From Gracilibacillus kekensis (lineage in GTDB: Bacteria; Bacillota; Bacilli; Bacillales; Amphibacillaceae): a stretch of DNA of 64,000 nucleotides. The notes beneath the pieces were generated by a model. The model did no database searches and was not told where the DNA came from. It worked only from the letters and a program-made list of their open reading frames with translations. The stretch lies in contig NZ_FRCZ01000009.1 of the NCBI RefSeq assembly GCF_900143085.1, positions 1 through 64,000 on the forward strand. Reading direction: 5' to 3'. Shown here piece after piece: positions 26,690 through 35,501 of the stretch (positions within the stretch are counted from its first letter, which is position 1; each line of letters opens with the position of its first letter). A program made the position numbers and the translations under genes.

Positions 26690-27770
26690 TAACCACAACT
26701 CCTTTCACATTAATTTGTTTATCATAATTGCGTTCTTCCCCATCAGAATCTTTTAACATTACTGATTGATTCTCAACAGAGAATAATGTCAAATTCGCAA
26801 TATCTCCTATGGCTACTCTTCCTAGCTCTGGTTTATTTAACCACTTTGCAGCATTGACTGTAACGGCATCAATAACTTCTTCCAGTGAGTAATCCAAATA
26901 CAAAAACTTTGTTAAAACGTGAGCCATGTCATAAACTGGACCATACAACCGGTTTTCTCGGTAGATGTCTGTACTAATCGTGTCAAACTTAATTCCATTA
27001 GCTTTTGCCTGTTCTGCGATTGAAAAAGAGAAGCTTGCATTTCCGTGACCAACATCTAAGTGAACTCCCCGTTTAATTGCTTGCAGTAGCGTTGGAAGTG
27101 GTTTACCTGAATCGTCAAATAGATTATTCTTTTTACTATGTAAGTAATGGGTAACAACATCTTTTTCCTTAAGTAAATCAAGAATCTCACTAATAGCAGG
27201 AGGACCAGTACCAATATGAATCATCAGCGGCAAATCTGTAACATCGGAAAACTTACGAGCTAATTTTAATGGTTCTAAACCATTGAGTCCTACCACGCTT
27301 TTACTGATTCTAGCCTTTAGGCCCACGACAAAATCGCTATGTGTCGTCACTGCTTTTATTAATTTTTTTTCATTTAACCAAGAAAGATTGGATAACTCAT
27401 CGATTTGCTTTAAACCAATTTTGGAAATATTCAAGAAGGCTAATACATTGGTCTTGGCATTTTTAGAATTTCTAACTAACTCATGTATTTGATCAGCTCC
27501 CGTACTGCCAGCATCAACAATGGTTGTTACCCCAGTCTTATAACCAATCTCGTCTATTTCATCCCCATAAGGTTCAAATTCCGGAAAAGCATGCACATGC
27601 ATATCAATCCACCCGCTCGAAATATATACTTGACCATAAAAATCTATGATTCTATCTCCAATCCCCGTATTTGGTGAAACGATTTCCACAATCCTTCTAT
27701 CACCTATGACAATATCTACAGTTTTTCCAGTTGTTGTGTGGACATTCCGTAAAACGACTCTATCTTTCAA
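26667..27770 (-). CDS. Amidohydrolase/deacetylase-family metallohydrolase
   Basis: An amidohydrolase-superfamily enzyme of about 367 residues. Metal ligands are visible as WIDMHVHAFPEF (HxH), LMIHIGTGPPA (His), LDVGHGNASFSF (His) and DTISTDIY (Asp), the pattern of dihydroorotase/deacetylase-like members that accompany DgaE/DgaF-type genes in enterococci. It is the first gene of the operon and could deacetylate an N-acyl amino-sugar acid to D-glucosaminate. AAAGGA touches an ATG at 27777-27779, so the TTG nine bases later (27768-27770) has better spacing; the start is uncertain. Confidence 0.78.
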   Translation of the reverse strand: MKDRVVLRNVHTTTGKTVDIVIGDRRIVEIVSPNTGIGDRIIDFYGQVYISSGWIDMHVHAFPEFEPYGDEIDEIGYKTGVTTIVDAGSTGADQIHELVRNSKNAKTNVLAFLNISKIGLKQIDELSNLSWLNEKKLIKAVTTHSDFVVGLKARISKSVVGLNGLEPLKLARKFSDVTDLPLMIHIGTGPPAISEILDLLKEKDVVTHYLHSKKNNLFDDSGKPLPTLLQAIKRGVHLDVGHGNASFSFSIAEQAKANGIKFDTISTDIYRENRLYGPVYDMAHVLTKFLYLDYSLEEVIDAVTVNAAKWLNKPELGRVAIGDIANLTLFSVENQSVMLKDSDGEERNYDKQINVKGVVVNGEYIDC

Positions 27771-27803
27771 TATAATCATTCCTTTAGTAAATCGAATTGT
27801 TTA

Positions 27804-27817
27804 TGTGAACGCTTAAA
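27804..27817 (-). promoter_or_regulatory. cre-like site upstream of the dga-like operon
   Basis: TGTGAACGCTTAAA matches 12 of 14 positions of the CcpA cre consensus as I recall it, and lies 25-35 bp upstream of the operon's first start codon. That suggests carbon catabolite repression. No matching -35/-10 pair could be assigned with confidence. Confidence 0.45.
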
Positions 27818-27972
27818 CTGATCTTAATAGTTATTTTAAAAAAGGTTAACATTTAGATCTTAATTAGTCAATATAACGTTATAATGTTTAAAGGTACATG
27901 GAGACACTCAAACGGTCAATTTACCCCTTCAAACATCTCCATACTCGATCATTCATACTTAAAATGTACTAC

Positions 27973-28431
27973 TTAATCTAGATAATTAATGGTATTTAAT
28001 ACTGGGGTATTATCAATTGGTATGGCACCAACCTTATTTTTATAGAATTCAATAGGTCCCGCATCTCCAATAATCGCATATGCATAACCATTTTGCTTCA
28101 TTTGTATTAAACTTTCTATTAATAAACGATATCCGATTCCGTTACCTCGTTCGTCTTGTTTCACACCAGTTGGACCAAAAAAGTTTCGAAATGTAGTATC
28201 AAAACATGCAAAACCCGATATCTGGTTATTTTTTATAGCGATAAAACAATTAGAAGGTGTCACCGAGCAAGCTACTTCACATTCACTTGCCCATTTATCT
28301 GAGAAGTGTTGTCTAACCCAGTCCACTACCAGATGTTTCTCTGGTGGAACAACTTTCCTTATTGTTACATCGTTTTCTTCTTTTATTTCAATTGATGATA
28401 ATAGATAAAGGTTTACTAACATATCTGTCAT
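27973..28431 (-). CDS. GNAT-family N-acetyltransferase
   Basis: A 152-residue acetyltransferase. The acetyl-CoA binding core appears as VKQDERGNGIGYRLLIESL (R/Q-x-x-G-x-G/A) and the fold ends AIIGDAGPIEFYKNKVGAIPI. The ATG at 28429-28431 follows AGAGGA with good spacing; six further residues are possible upstream. It is the last gene of the GH20/ABC operon, 2 bp after the lactonase. Possible acceptors are amino sugars released by the hexosaminidase, but that is inference. Confidence 0.75.
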   Translation of the reverse strand: MTDMLVNLYLLSSIEIKEENDVTIRKVVPPEKHLVVDWVRQHFSDKWASECEVACSVTPSNCFIAIKNNQISGFACFDTTFRNFFGPTGVKQDERGNGIGYRLLIESLIQMKQNGYAYAIIGDAGPIEFYKNKVGAIPIDNTPVLNTINYLD

Positions 28432-28432
28432 A

Positions 28433-29461
28433 TTATATCCTCTTTTCATGCATTAAGATGCAGGTTGGTGAAGTCATAGAATAATGTACAGGAAGCGTTG
28501 TTAAATTCCCGTCATTATTAACTTGAATTACGTTAATGCTATCGCTATGTTCATTTGCTATAAATAAATATTTGCCATCAGCTGATACGGAAAAATTTCG
28601 TGGCCATTTCCCCACTGTAGAAGCTTCACTCCATCGTTGAAGGAGTCCACTTTCTAGTATTTTATAACTGACTATCGTATTTCTTCCCCTATTAGAAACA
28701 TATAAAAATTCACCAAAAGGAGATATATGAATATCAGCACAAAAATTCCCTTCCTTCTGCTCCAGATTTGGAACAGTTAATATATCTTGTAGAAATTGCA
28801 ATTTATTGGTTTGGTGGACATATCTATATACAGATACTGTTGAACTGAACTCATTCGCAACATAGATAATATTACTACTTATATTCATAGCAATATGTCT
28901 AGGACCAGTTCCTTTTTTAAAATGAAATATATTCTTTTTAGTTAATTTCTGATCAACTCTATCTAATTGAAAAACAAATAATAAGTCTTGACCTAAATCG
29001 GTTACAAAATATAAATCATTTCTGCCAAGAGGATAAACCATATGCGGATGAGATATATTACTTTCATCTCCTAAAGATATATTTTCGGAAAGTTGACTAA
29101 CCATTCCTGCATCATCCAAAGGGTGAACCGTTATATTACCACTACCATAATTGGTTATGAACAAAAAATCAGTATCACTATCCACGTGCACATAACATGG
29201 TCCAGATCCACCTGTCTCAGTCCGAATACATTCTCTTATATTAATGTCCATTTTATAACAAATTATTTCACCTATGTCCTCTTCACTAACAGCATAAAGA
29301 ATTTGTTTATTAGGCTCAAATGCTAAAAAAGATGGTGAGGATACACCATCTATATAAGCCTTTTTCCGAAATACTTGTTTATCTGCATCATATTCTACTA
29401 ATTGAATTGCTTCGTCTCGTTCTGTTCCATAACTCCCTACTATTATCTGATATAAATTCAT
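28433..29461 (-). CDS. Lactonase-family (seven-bladed beta-propeller) protein
   Basis: A 342-residue protein of the 6-phosphogluconolactonase/carboxymuconate cyclase-like family. Repeating blade motifs are visible, such as ILYAVSEED, GPCYVHVDSDTDFLFITNYGS, GPRHIAMNISSNIIYVANE, GEFLYVSNRGRNTIV and DGKYLFIANEHSDSINV. It has no signal peptide, so is probably cytoplasmic. It lies between the GH20 and GNAT genes. A sugar lactone as substrate is likely from the family; an amino-sugar lactone would link it to the neighbouring glucosaminate-type operon, but this is speculative. Confidence 0.82.
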   Translation of the reverse strand: MNLYQIIVGSYGTERDEAIQLVEYDADKQVFRKKAYIDGVSSPSFLAFEPNKQILYAVSEEDIGEIICYKMDINIRECIRTETGGSGPCYVHVDSDTDFLFITNYGSGNITVHPLDDAGMVSQLSENISLGDESNISHPHMVYPLGRNDLYFVTDLGQDLLFVFQLDRVDQKLTKKNIFHFKKGTGPRHIAMNISSNIIYVANEFSSTVSVYRYVHQTNKLQFLQDILTVPNLEQKEGNFCADIHISPFGEFLYVSNRGRNTIVSYKILESGLLQRWSEASTVGKWPRNFSVSADGKYLFIANEHSDSINVIQVNNDGNLTTLPVHYSMTSPTCILMHEKRI

Positions 29462-29526
29462 ATTTAATCATTTTCCTCCCCAGGATTTAGCATGTCACCA
29501 AATCATTCAATAACTACGATGCTAAA

Positions 29527-31434
29527 TTAATAGATAGGTAATACATGGAAGAAAACATTCGGTGAGGCCATTCGATAATAGTAGCTAGACCAGCCTAACC
29601 CTGTTGATTTTTCCACATTCACATTAAAAGGTAACCTTTCCTGTTCTAATTCTTCAATTGCATCAATATTACCATCCAAGTAATCCGTAATTCGCTCTAT
29701 TGCCGTCTCTAATCTTGCAACAAGTCCTCCATAACGTATGTCTATGATTTCCCAGCCAAAGGGTTTATTAATAGTTAACCACTGTTTTTTATGAGCTGCT
29801 CGTAAATCTTTTACTCGCTGGATTATTTCTGGAATTAATTCTAGAGAAATTTCTTTTAGCGTTTCTTTATCTTTTTGATCGTAAGCTGCTTTTAATTTCA
29901 CACCAACTGATGCCTTTTTTGCTAGTACTTTAGCTAATTTTTCTGGCACATTCCAAATAAAATCTAACTCCGCCCCGGGGTCACGAATGCTTTTTATCTC
30001 TTGCATCAATTGTTCATAATGCGAAGAAATTGGTAAGCCTTCGATATGCTTATCAAATAAACCTAACAAAACATCCTGCCATAATAAAAATTTCGATGGA
30101 TTTGTCTGATCCGCATTTCCCTTTTCCACTCCTGGTATTACATCTAATTTACTTAAGATTAGGTACTGTTCCACAGATATTCCCGTACAAAATCGTGTTC
30201 TTTTATACCATTCCGTTTGATCTATGGACTTTTGGTATTGATGTTCCGCATATAATTGTAGACCTAACATTGCTGAATAAAGATTATTTTCATTACCATC
30301 ATCACCCCAAAGAGTGACGAACACATCTTGAATACCTTCTTCCTTACTAGCTTGAAGAGCCGCTTCACTTGTTTTTAATGATAAATCGTATTTGGTAGCA
30401 AACGTGTTCCAAACCCATATACCACCGGCAAATGCTGGTGTATGGCCTAATTTTTTATGTTTATTTATCAATATTTGATAATCTTTCTTTTTTGTATGAA
30501 AGTAATCCCAATACATTAACGTTACATTATCAGGAATTTTTTCTTGCATTTCCCCAGAAATCTCAGTTGACATATCGTATTGATCGTCTCCTGATTCTGA
30601 TGCAAGTTTGATAAACATATCACTCCACATCATAACGTCTAACTCTAGTTTATCTGTTATACCCGTAACTCTATTCAGATGTTCAACCATTATATTTAGA
30701 CGATCCTTATAACCAAATTTGTTCAAATAAATTCCTCTACCTAATTCTTCTGCTTCATCCATTCCGATATGAAGTCGATTACTACGAAATGGTTTTGTTG
30801 CAGCACGAATCATCTTGTCTAGAAATTCATAAGTTGCTTCATTTTCCGTTAATAAGACCCCTCTGGTATCTTTAATGTTTTCCATAGCATCCCATTTAAG
30901 AAATTCTTCTAAATGTGCAAGTGTTTGTATACACGGGATCAACTCTATACCTAATTGATTAGCGTAATCATCTAATTCTGTTAATTCTTTTTCTGTATAT
31001 CGTCCACGCATGTAACCAAAATAAGGGTATTCCTTCACTTCGTAAGTATCTTCCATGTATAACATGGAAGCATTGAACCCCATTAATGCAAGCTTTCGAA
31101 ACAACGATTTAAATTGATCTACGCGCATTACGGCGTTTCTGGATAAATCGAACATTGGTCCAATGGATCTGAAGTTTGCAGATTCTTTCCATACAAAAGC
31201 GTGACCAGCTTCTGCCTTTTCTAAAAATAATCCAAAAGACCGATACACCTGATATTCTTTTTCATAATAAATAGAACCTTGTCCGTCTTTATATTGAATG
31301 ATTGTTTCAGGATCATTGTTTTTTTCTATTGTTAATGGGATACCATTGTCATTAAGTGTAACATTTACTTCCTTCTCAAGTTCTTTTATACCTGACAGAA
31401 ACGGTTGATACTCACCTTTTAATGTAATATTCAT
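29527..31434 (-). CDS. GH20 beta-N-acetylhexosaminidase
   Basis: A 635-residue glycoside hydrolase family 20 enzyme removing terminal GlcNAc or GalNAc by substrate-assisted catalysis. The catalytic Asp-Glu pair lies in LHIGMDEAEELGRG. Other family features are RNAVMRVDQFKSLFRKLALM, YFGYMRGRYTEKEL, ELIPCIQTLAHLEEF and PAFAGGIWVWN. No signal peptide is seen, so it should act on imported oligosaccharides in the cytoplasm. The ATG at 31432-31434 after AAAGGTGA is preferred. It is coupled to a CUT1 ABC transporter upstream, and a NagR-like operator precedes the operon. Chitobiose or a hexosaminyl glycan fragment is the likely substrate. Confidence 0.88.
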   Translation of the reverse strand: MNITLKGEYQPFLSGIKELEKEVNVTLNDNGIPLTIEKNNDPETIIQYKDGQGSIYYEKEYQVYRSFGLFLEKAEAGHAFVWKESANFRSIGPMFDLSRNAVMRVDQFKSLFRKLALMGFNASMLYMEDTYEVKEYPYFGYMRGRYTEKELTELDDYANQLGIELIPCIQTLAHLEEFLKWDAMENIKDTRGVLLTENEATYEFLDKMIRAATKPFRSNRLHIGMDEAEELGRGIYLNKFGYKDRLNIMVEHLNRVTGITDKLELDVMMWSDMFIKLASESGDDQYDMSTEISGEMQEKIPDNVTLMYWDYFHTKKKDYQILINKHKKLGHTPAFAGGIWVWNTFATKYDLSLKTSEAALQASKEEGIQDVFVTLWGDDGNENNLYSAMLGLQLYAEHQYQKSIDQTEWYKRTRFCTGISVEQYLILSKLDVIPGVEKGNADQTNPSKFLLWQDVLLGLFDKHIEGLPISSHYEQLMQEIKSIRDPGAELDFIWNVPEKLAKVLAKKASVGVKLKAAYDQKDKETLKEISLELIPEIIQRVKDLRAAHKKQWLTINKPFGWEIIDIRYGGLVARLETAIERITDYLDGNIDAIEELEQERLPFNVNVEKSTGLGWSSYYYRMASPNVFFHVLPIY

Positions 31435-31473
31435 ACAACTCACCTTTCTCCCAATCCTAGTAATCTTCTCTAG

Positions 31474-32355
31474 TTACCCTTTTACTGCACCTGAAGTAGC
31501 ACCTTTCTGGAAGGTCTTTTGTGCAAGTAGATAAAATATCAATACAGGAATTACAGTCATAGCAATCGCAGCTGTCATTAATCCATAGTCAGTACCATAT
31601 TGTGAGCTTACGTTTGACAACAACACTACTATAGGTGCAACCTTCTCATGTGAAACCAATACAAGTGACGAAAACAAGTCATTATATGACCATAAAAAAA
31701 CAAAAATTCCAACAGTCGCAAACGATGGTAGGGATATTGGTAAAAATACTTTGGTAAACATTTTAAAACGACCACACCCATCCATCACAGATGCTTCCTC
31801 TAATTCCTTAGGTATCGTTGCCATATAACCACTAATAACTAAAATAGCAAATGGTAGATTTCCAGCAGTATGAGGAATTATTAATGCTAGATATGTATTT
31901 ACCAAATCCATATTTATCATCATTCGATATACGGGAACAATTGTCGCAAATGCAGGAATGAGCAGACTTGCGATCAAGATAGCTTGTAAAAGTCCTCTTA
32001 ATTTAAACTTCATTCGTGCCATCGCAAATGCAGCCAATCCCCCAATAAACAAAACCAGCAATACAACGGAGCCTGAAATAATTAAACTATTTAAATAACT
32101 TTTACCAATGTTTACAGTTTCAAAAGCATTGATATAATTTTGCATCGTAGGATCTGTTGGTAATTTAAATGTGTCTGTAATAATTGCTCTTGATTCTTTA
32201 AAGGAATTTAGAAATACCCACGCTAAAGGAAAAATAGTTGTCATTGACCACAAAGTTAATACAACGTAGATAAAGACTTTCCCTATTCTTGACTTTGAGA
32301 AATATGTTTCTTGAAAATTTTCCCAAAAAGTTAGTTTTTCGGTTTGAGATTGCAT
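31474..32355 (-). CDS. Sugar ABC transporter permease, MalG type (GH20 operon)
   Basis: A 293-residue CUT1 permease with about six membrane helices, EAA loop KELEEASVMDGCGRFKMFTKVFLP and the usual C-terminus QKTFQKGATSGAVKG. It lies 21 bp after the MalF-type gene and 39 bp before the GH20 gene. Its sequence differs from the other MalG-type protein in the window, so the two importers are distinct systems. The ATPase is encoded elsewhere. Confidence 0.92.
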   Translation of the reverse strand: MQSQTEKLTFWENFQETYFSKSRIGKVFIYVVLTLWSMTTIFPLAWVFLNSFKESRAIITDTFKLPTDPTMQNYINAFETVNIGKSYLNSLIISGSVVLLVLFIGGLAAFAMARMKFKLRGLLQAILIASLLIPAFATIVPVYRMMINMDLVNTYLALIIPHTAGNLPFAILVISGYMATIPKELEEASVMDGCGRFKMFTKVFLPISLPSFATVGIFVFLWSYNDLFSSLVLVSHEKVAPIVVLLSNVSSQYGTDYGLMTAAIAMTVIPVLIFYLLAQKTFQKGATSGAVKG

Positions 32356-32376
32356 ATACGAACACCTCTTTTCTTT

Positions 32377-33240
32377 CTAATATGTCACTTCTTCTTTTTG
32401 AAGTAATTTATTCGTAATAAAGGCTAATGTTAGCCCTAAAATTACAATCAACACAGCTAATGTTGCACCATACCCCATGGCTGTATCTCCAAAAGCTTTC
32501 TGATACATATATGTTCCTAGAACTTCAGAGGAATTCCCTGGGCCACCTCTTGTAATAATGTAAACCAATTCAAAGATCTTTAATGTTCCTGTAATCGCTA
32601 ATACAATACATGTTTTTAAATCGCTAACAATTAATGGAATAGTTAATCTAAACATTTTTTGAATCCCTGTAATACCTTCTAATTTAGCAGCTTCGTAAAA
32701 ATCATTTGGTATTTTTTGAATCGCTGTCAGAAGTATTACAAAGTAGAATCCAACATAATTCCATATCGTGGGTATAGCCACCATATAAAGTGAAGATTGC
32801 TCAGTTAGCCATAAAATCCTTTCAAATCCTAGATTCACTAACATTTCATTTAATAAACCATTTCTATAATTATAAATCAAAGTAAATAATAGCCCAATTG
32901 CTGCACCTGATATCACTATTGGAAAGAAAAAAGTGGTTCGAAAAAACCCAGAACCTTTTGAAATAGAATCTACCATTATAGCTAATACGAGCGCTATTCC
33001 TACTTGAAAAATAGTTACATAAAGCATTAATTCTAAAGAATTAAATAAAGCTGTTTTTGCGATTTCATCATTTAGCAGACGAATATAATTATCTAATCCA
33101 ACAAATGTAGAATTAAAGAAACCATCTGTTTTATAAAAACTTTGCAAAATATTCTCTACAAATGGATAGTATAAAAAGATACCTGTTATGATAAAGGCTG
33201 GTGTTAGAAAGAGGTATATATATATTTTGTCACCTTTCAT
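32377..33240 (-). CDS. Sugar ABC transporter permease, MalF type (GH20 operon)
   Basis: A 287-residue CUT1 permease starting MKGDKIYIYLFLTPAFIITG, with EAA loop NDFYEAAKLEGITGIQKMFRLTIP. It follows the binding-protein gene after an 85-bp spacer and precedes the MalG-type partner. Together they form the channel for the sugar captured by the lipoprotein at 33326-34615. Confidence 0.92.
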   Translation of the reverse strand: MKGDKIYIYLFLTPAFIITGIFLYYPFVENILQSFYKTDGFFNSTFVGLDNYIRLLNDEIAKTALFNSLELMLYVTIFQVGIALVLAIMVDSISKGSGFFRTTFFFPIVISGAAIGLLFTLIYNYRNGLLNEMLVNLGFERILWLTEQSSLYMVAIPTIWNYVGFYFVILLTAIQKIPNDFYEAAKLEGITGIQKMFRLTIPLIVSDLKTCIVLAITGTLKIFELVYIITRGGPGNSSEVLGTYMYQKAFGDTAMGYGATLAVLIVILGLTLAFITNKLLQKEEVTY

Positions 33241-33325
33241 GTATAATGTTCCCCCTTGTCAAAATAAGCAATGAGGTTGACCCCTAAATGCAGGGACAAC
33301 CATATCATTGCATTTTATTTTACTA

Positions 33326-34615
33326 TTATTCTGCCATTTTCTGTGCTCTTTCTAAAACTTCTTCGCCTGTTTTATCACCACTAATAATCGCTGGTACACT
33401 CGTGCGCATATGTGTAAAAGCTTCCGGATTAATACGGTCATTAATCGGTAATGCAACCGCTGGTGCATCGCTTACTAAATCATGGCCAGCTTTCAAATAT
33501 TCTGGTAGATCTGTAAGCTCACCTTTTGCCGGTGGCTGACCAGTAGCTCCTGCAATCTTCAAAATCGTTTCTTCAGAAGTTAAGTGATTAAATAAATCTA
33601 CCACCGCATCTTTCTTATTCTCATCTTCATATGATTTTGTACTGACAAACCAACCTTGTGATGCTCCACCAACAAGTTCACCTGTTTCTCCACCATCTGC
33701 GTAGACAGGCATTGGTAGAACGGTTACATCTTCACCCATTCCTACCTCCTCAAGTTGTCCCCAGAACCAAGAACCTTCAAAAATCATAGCTGCTTGTTCT
33801 TGTTTAAATAGTTCTTGAGCTAGTGCTAAATCAATAGTTCCAGCATCTGGTGTAAATGCACCCATATCTGAGTGTTTTTTAATATTTTCTAAACCTTCAG
33901 CCCAAGCTGGGTCTTGTTCTTCTAATCCCAACGTATAACTTTCCATGCCTCCAGCAGCAAGAATATAATGTTCCACAACATAGTAGGAATCCTCCGTAGA
34001 CGCAGCAATAGGAACTATATCTGTTTTTGCAAACTCTTCAATAGCCTTTTCATATTGCTCCCATGTCGTTGGTATTTCAATTCCATGTTCTTTAAAAAGT
34101 TTTTCATTTACAAAAAGTCCTTCATAAAAACCAGATTGTGGGGCAGCGTAAATATTACCATCACTGTGTCTTTGTTGTTCAAGCATAGAGTTGAAACCAG
34201 ATAAGTCAATTCCTTCTGCTTCTTCTAAATTCACAACCTTACCTTCTTCGATAATTCCTTCGGCATCAACTGTATTAAAATAAAACATAATGTCTGGTTC
34301 GTTATCCGATGAAAAATCTGTATTTACTTTTGTACGAATAGTACCCGCATCAGCAGACTGTGAATCGTTTTCGATAGATATGTGAGGGTTTTCATTTTCA
34401 AAATCATCTAACACTTCCTGGAATACTTCTCCTGCTGGATCTGTTCCCGCCATCGTGGTGACAACTCTTAAATCGACTTCTTCCACTTCTGTTTCTTCAC
34501 CATTATCAGAAGGCGTATCTTCCGAGGAAGAATCTGTTTCTTCATTACCACAAGCTACCAGACCAATTACAAGAAACAACAAACCTAACAGTAGACTCCA
34601 TTTTGTTTTTTTCAA
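33326..34615 (-). CDS. Sugar-binding lipoprotein of ABC transporter (GH20 operon)
   Basis: A family 1 extracellular solute-binding protein of 429 residues. A lipoprotein signal (MKKTKWSLLLGLLFLVIGLVAC) is followed by a very acidic Glu/Asp/Ser linker. Binding-domain features include PDIMFYFNTVDA and FKQEQAAMIFEGSWFWGQL. It is first in an operon running through two permeases, GH20, lactonase and GNAT. A GTATAGACAAC operator-like site lies 49 bp upstream of its ATG, linking its control to the nag operons. The ligand is probably a GlcNAc-containing oligosaccharide. Confidence 0.9.
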   Translation of the reverse strand: MKKTKWSLLLGLLFLVIGLVACGNEETDSSSEDTPSDNGEETEVEEVDLRVVTTMAGTDPAGEVFQEVLDDFENENPHISIENDSQSADAGTIRTKVNTDFSSDNEPDIMFYFNTVDAEGIIEEGKVVNLEEAEGIDLSGFNSMLEQQRHSDGNIYAAPQSGFYEGLFVNEKLFKEHGIEIPTTWEQYEKAIEEFAKTDIVPIAASTEDSYYVVEHYILAAGGMESYTLGLEEQDPAWAEGLENIKKHSDMGAFTPDAGTIDLALAQELFKQEQAAMIFEGSWFWGQLEEVGMGEDVTVLPMPVYADGGETGELVGGASQGWFVSTKSYEDENKKDAVVDLFNHLTSEETILKIAGATGQPPAKGELTDLPEYLKAGHDLVSDAPAVALPINDRINPEAFTHMRTSVPAIISGDKTGEEVLERAQKMAE

Positions 34616-34663
34616 CTTAATTACCCCTTTTCTTTTATTATTTGGACAACCCCACTATGTACA

Positions 34664-34675
34664 GTTGTCTATACC
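34664..34675 (-). promoter_or_regulatory. NagR-like operator before the GH20/ABC operon
   Basis: On the minus strand GGTATAGACAAC is identical over 12 bases to the site upstream of nagA and shares GTATAGACAAC with the site before the EIIA gene. It lies 49 bp before the binding-protein ATG. A one-mismatch copy (GGTATATACAAC) lies at 34890-34901. Confidence 0.65.
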
Positions 34676-34701
34676 TAATATAGGTCTAGTTAAATAAAAT
34701 G

Positions 34702-35097
34702 TCAATACATTTAGTTGAATTAATGATTTTGTAGTAATCTTTCTAAATTTATAATCACAAAACCCTTTTATATCAATGAAAATTTTTGATTAATATGTTA
34801 TTACAATTATATTATTAATTCTAAATATCAAATATACATATTATTTTTCAAGCGTATTTTATAAAAATATTTATTTGTTACTACTTTTAGTTGTATATAC
34901 CGACGAGTACCGCGATGTTCCAGTATTTGGCCTACCTTTCAAAATATGATGAATTATTTACAACTTAAGTTTTAAGATTGGAAAGACAGATTAGCTATTG
35001 AAGCGTCAATGGCGAATAAAGGGGAAATGAAATATTTAGAAATTCCAAAAGGCGCTTTCAGTCTTTTTTATAAAGGAGGTAACGCCTCTTATTATAA
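34702..35097. other. Intergenic stretch between the GH20/ABC and PTS operons
   Basis: AT-rich DNA without a credible gene. The plus strand keeps one frame open for 46 codons (35-kb side, beginning DWKDRLAIEASMANKG just after a TAA near 34974) but lacks a ribosome binding site. A weaker NagR-like site lies at 34890-34901. Confidence 0.4.
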
Positions 35098-35137
35098 AAT
35101 ACGGTATGCAATTCATGTTTGAATTGCATACCGTATT
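35098..35137. repeat. Perfect 18-bp hairpin downstream of the PTS operon
   Basis: AATACGGTATGCAATTCA (35098-35115) and its exact reverse complement (35120-35137) flank a TGTT loop. It lies 54 bp beyond the EIIB stop codon and probably ends the GH4-PTS transcript, though the following tract (TTATAATAAG on the minus strand) is only weakly T-rich. Confidence 0.65.
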
Positions 35138-35191
35138 ACTCTGATTTTACATACTACACCAAATTTAAACTACTACTTTATTAATTTGTGC

Positions 35192-35500
35192 CTATTTGTA
35201 ATTTGCTAATTTAATTGCTTGATCTAGAACTTGATCACCTTTCATCATACCGTATGCTAATTGATCAATAACATCACATTTAATTCCCAAAGGCTCAACA
35301 CACTCCTTAATTCTTTTCTCCAAATAACGAACTTGCGGACCAATTAATACTACATCTAAATCATTCAGATGATTCTGCAATTCTGATTCTGCTACTGCAT
35401 TAATCTCCGCATCGATAACTTTTTTTTCAGAAGCTTTTTTCATTTTATCTACTAACATAGATGTTGACATTCCTGCAGAACAAACTAATAAAATTTTCAT
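35192..35500 (-). CDS. PTS EIIB, lactose/cellobiose family
   Basis: A 102-residue cytoplasmic phosphocarrier. The phospho-cysteine lies in the N-terminal motif KILLVCSAGMSTSMLVDKM, typical of cellobiose/chitobiose EIIB. VLIGPQVRYL is the second conserved segment. It is the last gene of the GH4-EIIC-EIIA-EIIB operon, one base after the EIIA gene. Chitobiose rather than cellobiose is favoured by the ChbG-type deacetylase in the divergent operon. Confidence 0.93.
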   Translation of the reverse strand: MKILLVCSAGMSTSMLVDKMKKASEKKVIDAEINAVAESELQNHLNDLDVVLIGPQVRYLEKRIKECVEPLGIKCDVIDQLAYGMMKGDQVLDQAIKLANYK

Positions 35501-35501
35501 T

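Noticed and set aside
27893-27950. Possible terminator with ATGGAGA/TCTCCAT stem after the GNAT gene
   Set aside because: The loop is long and only a short T3 tract follows, so I did not list it as a terminator.
34975-35125. Plus-strand open frame with MANKGEMKYLEIPKGAF
   Set aside because: It follows a stop codon without a ribosome binding site and runs into the perfect hairpin at 35098-35137.
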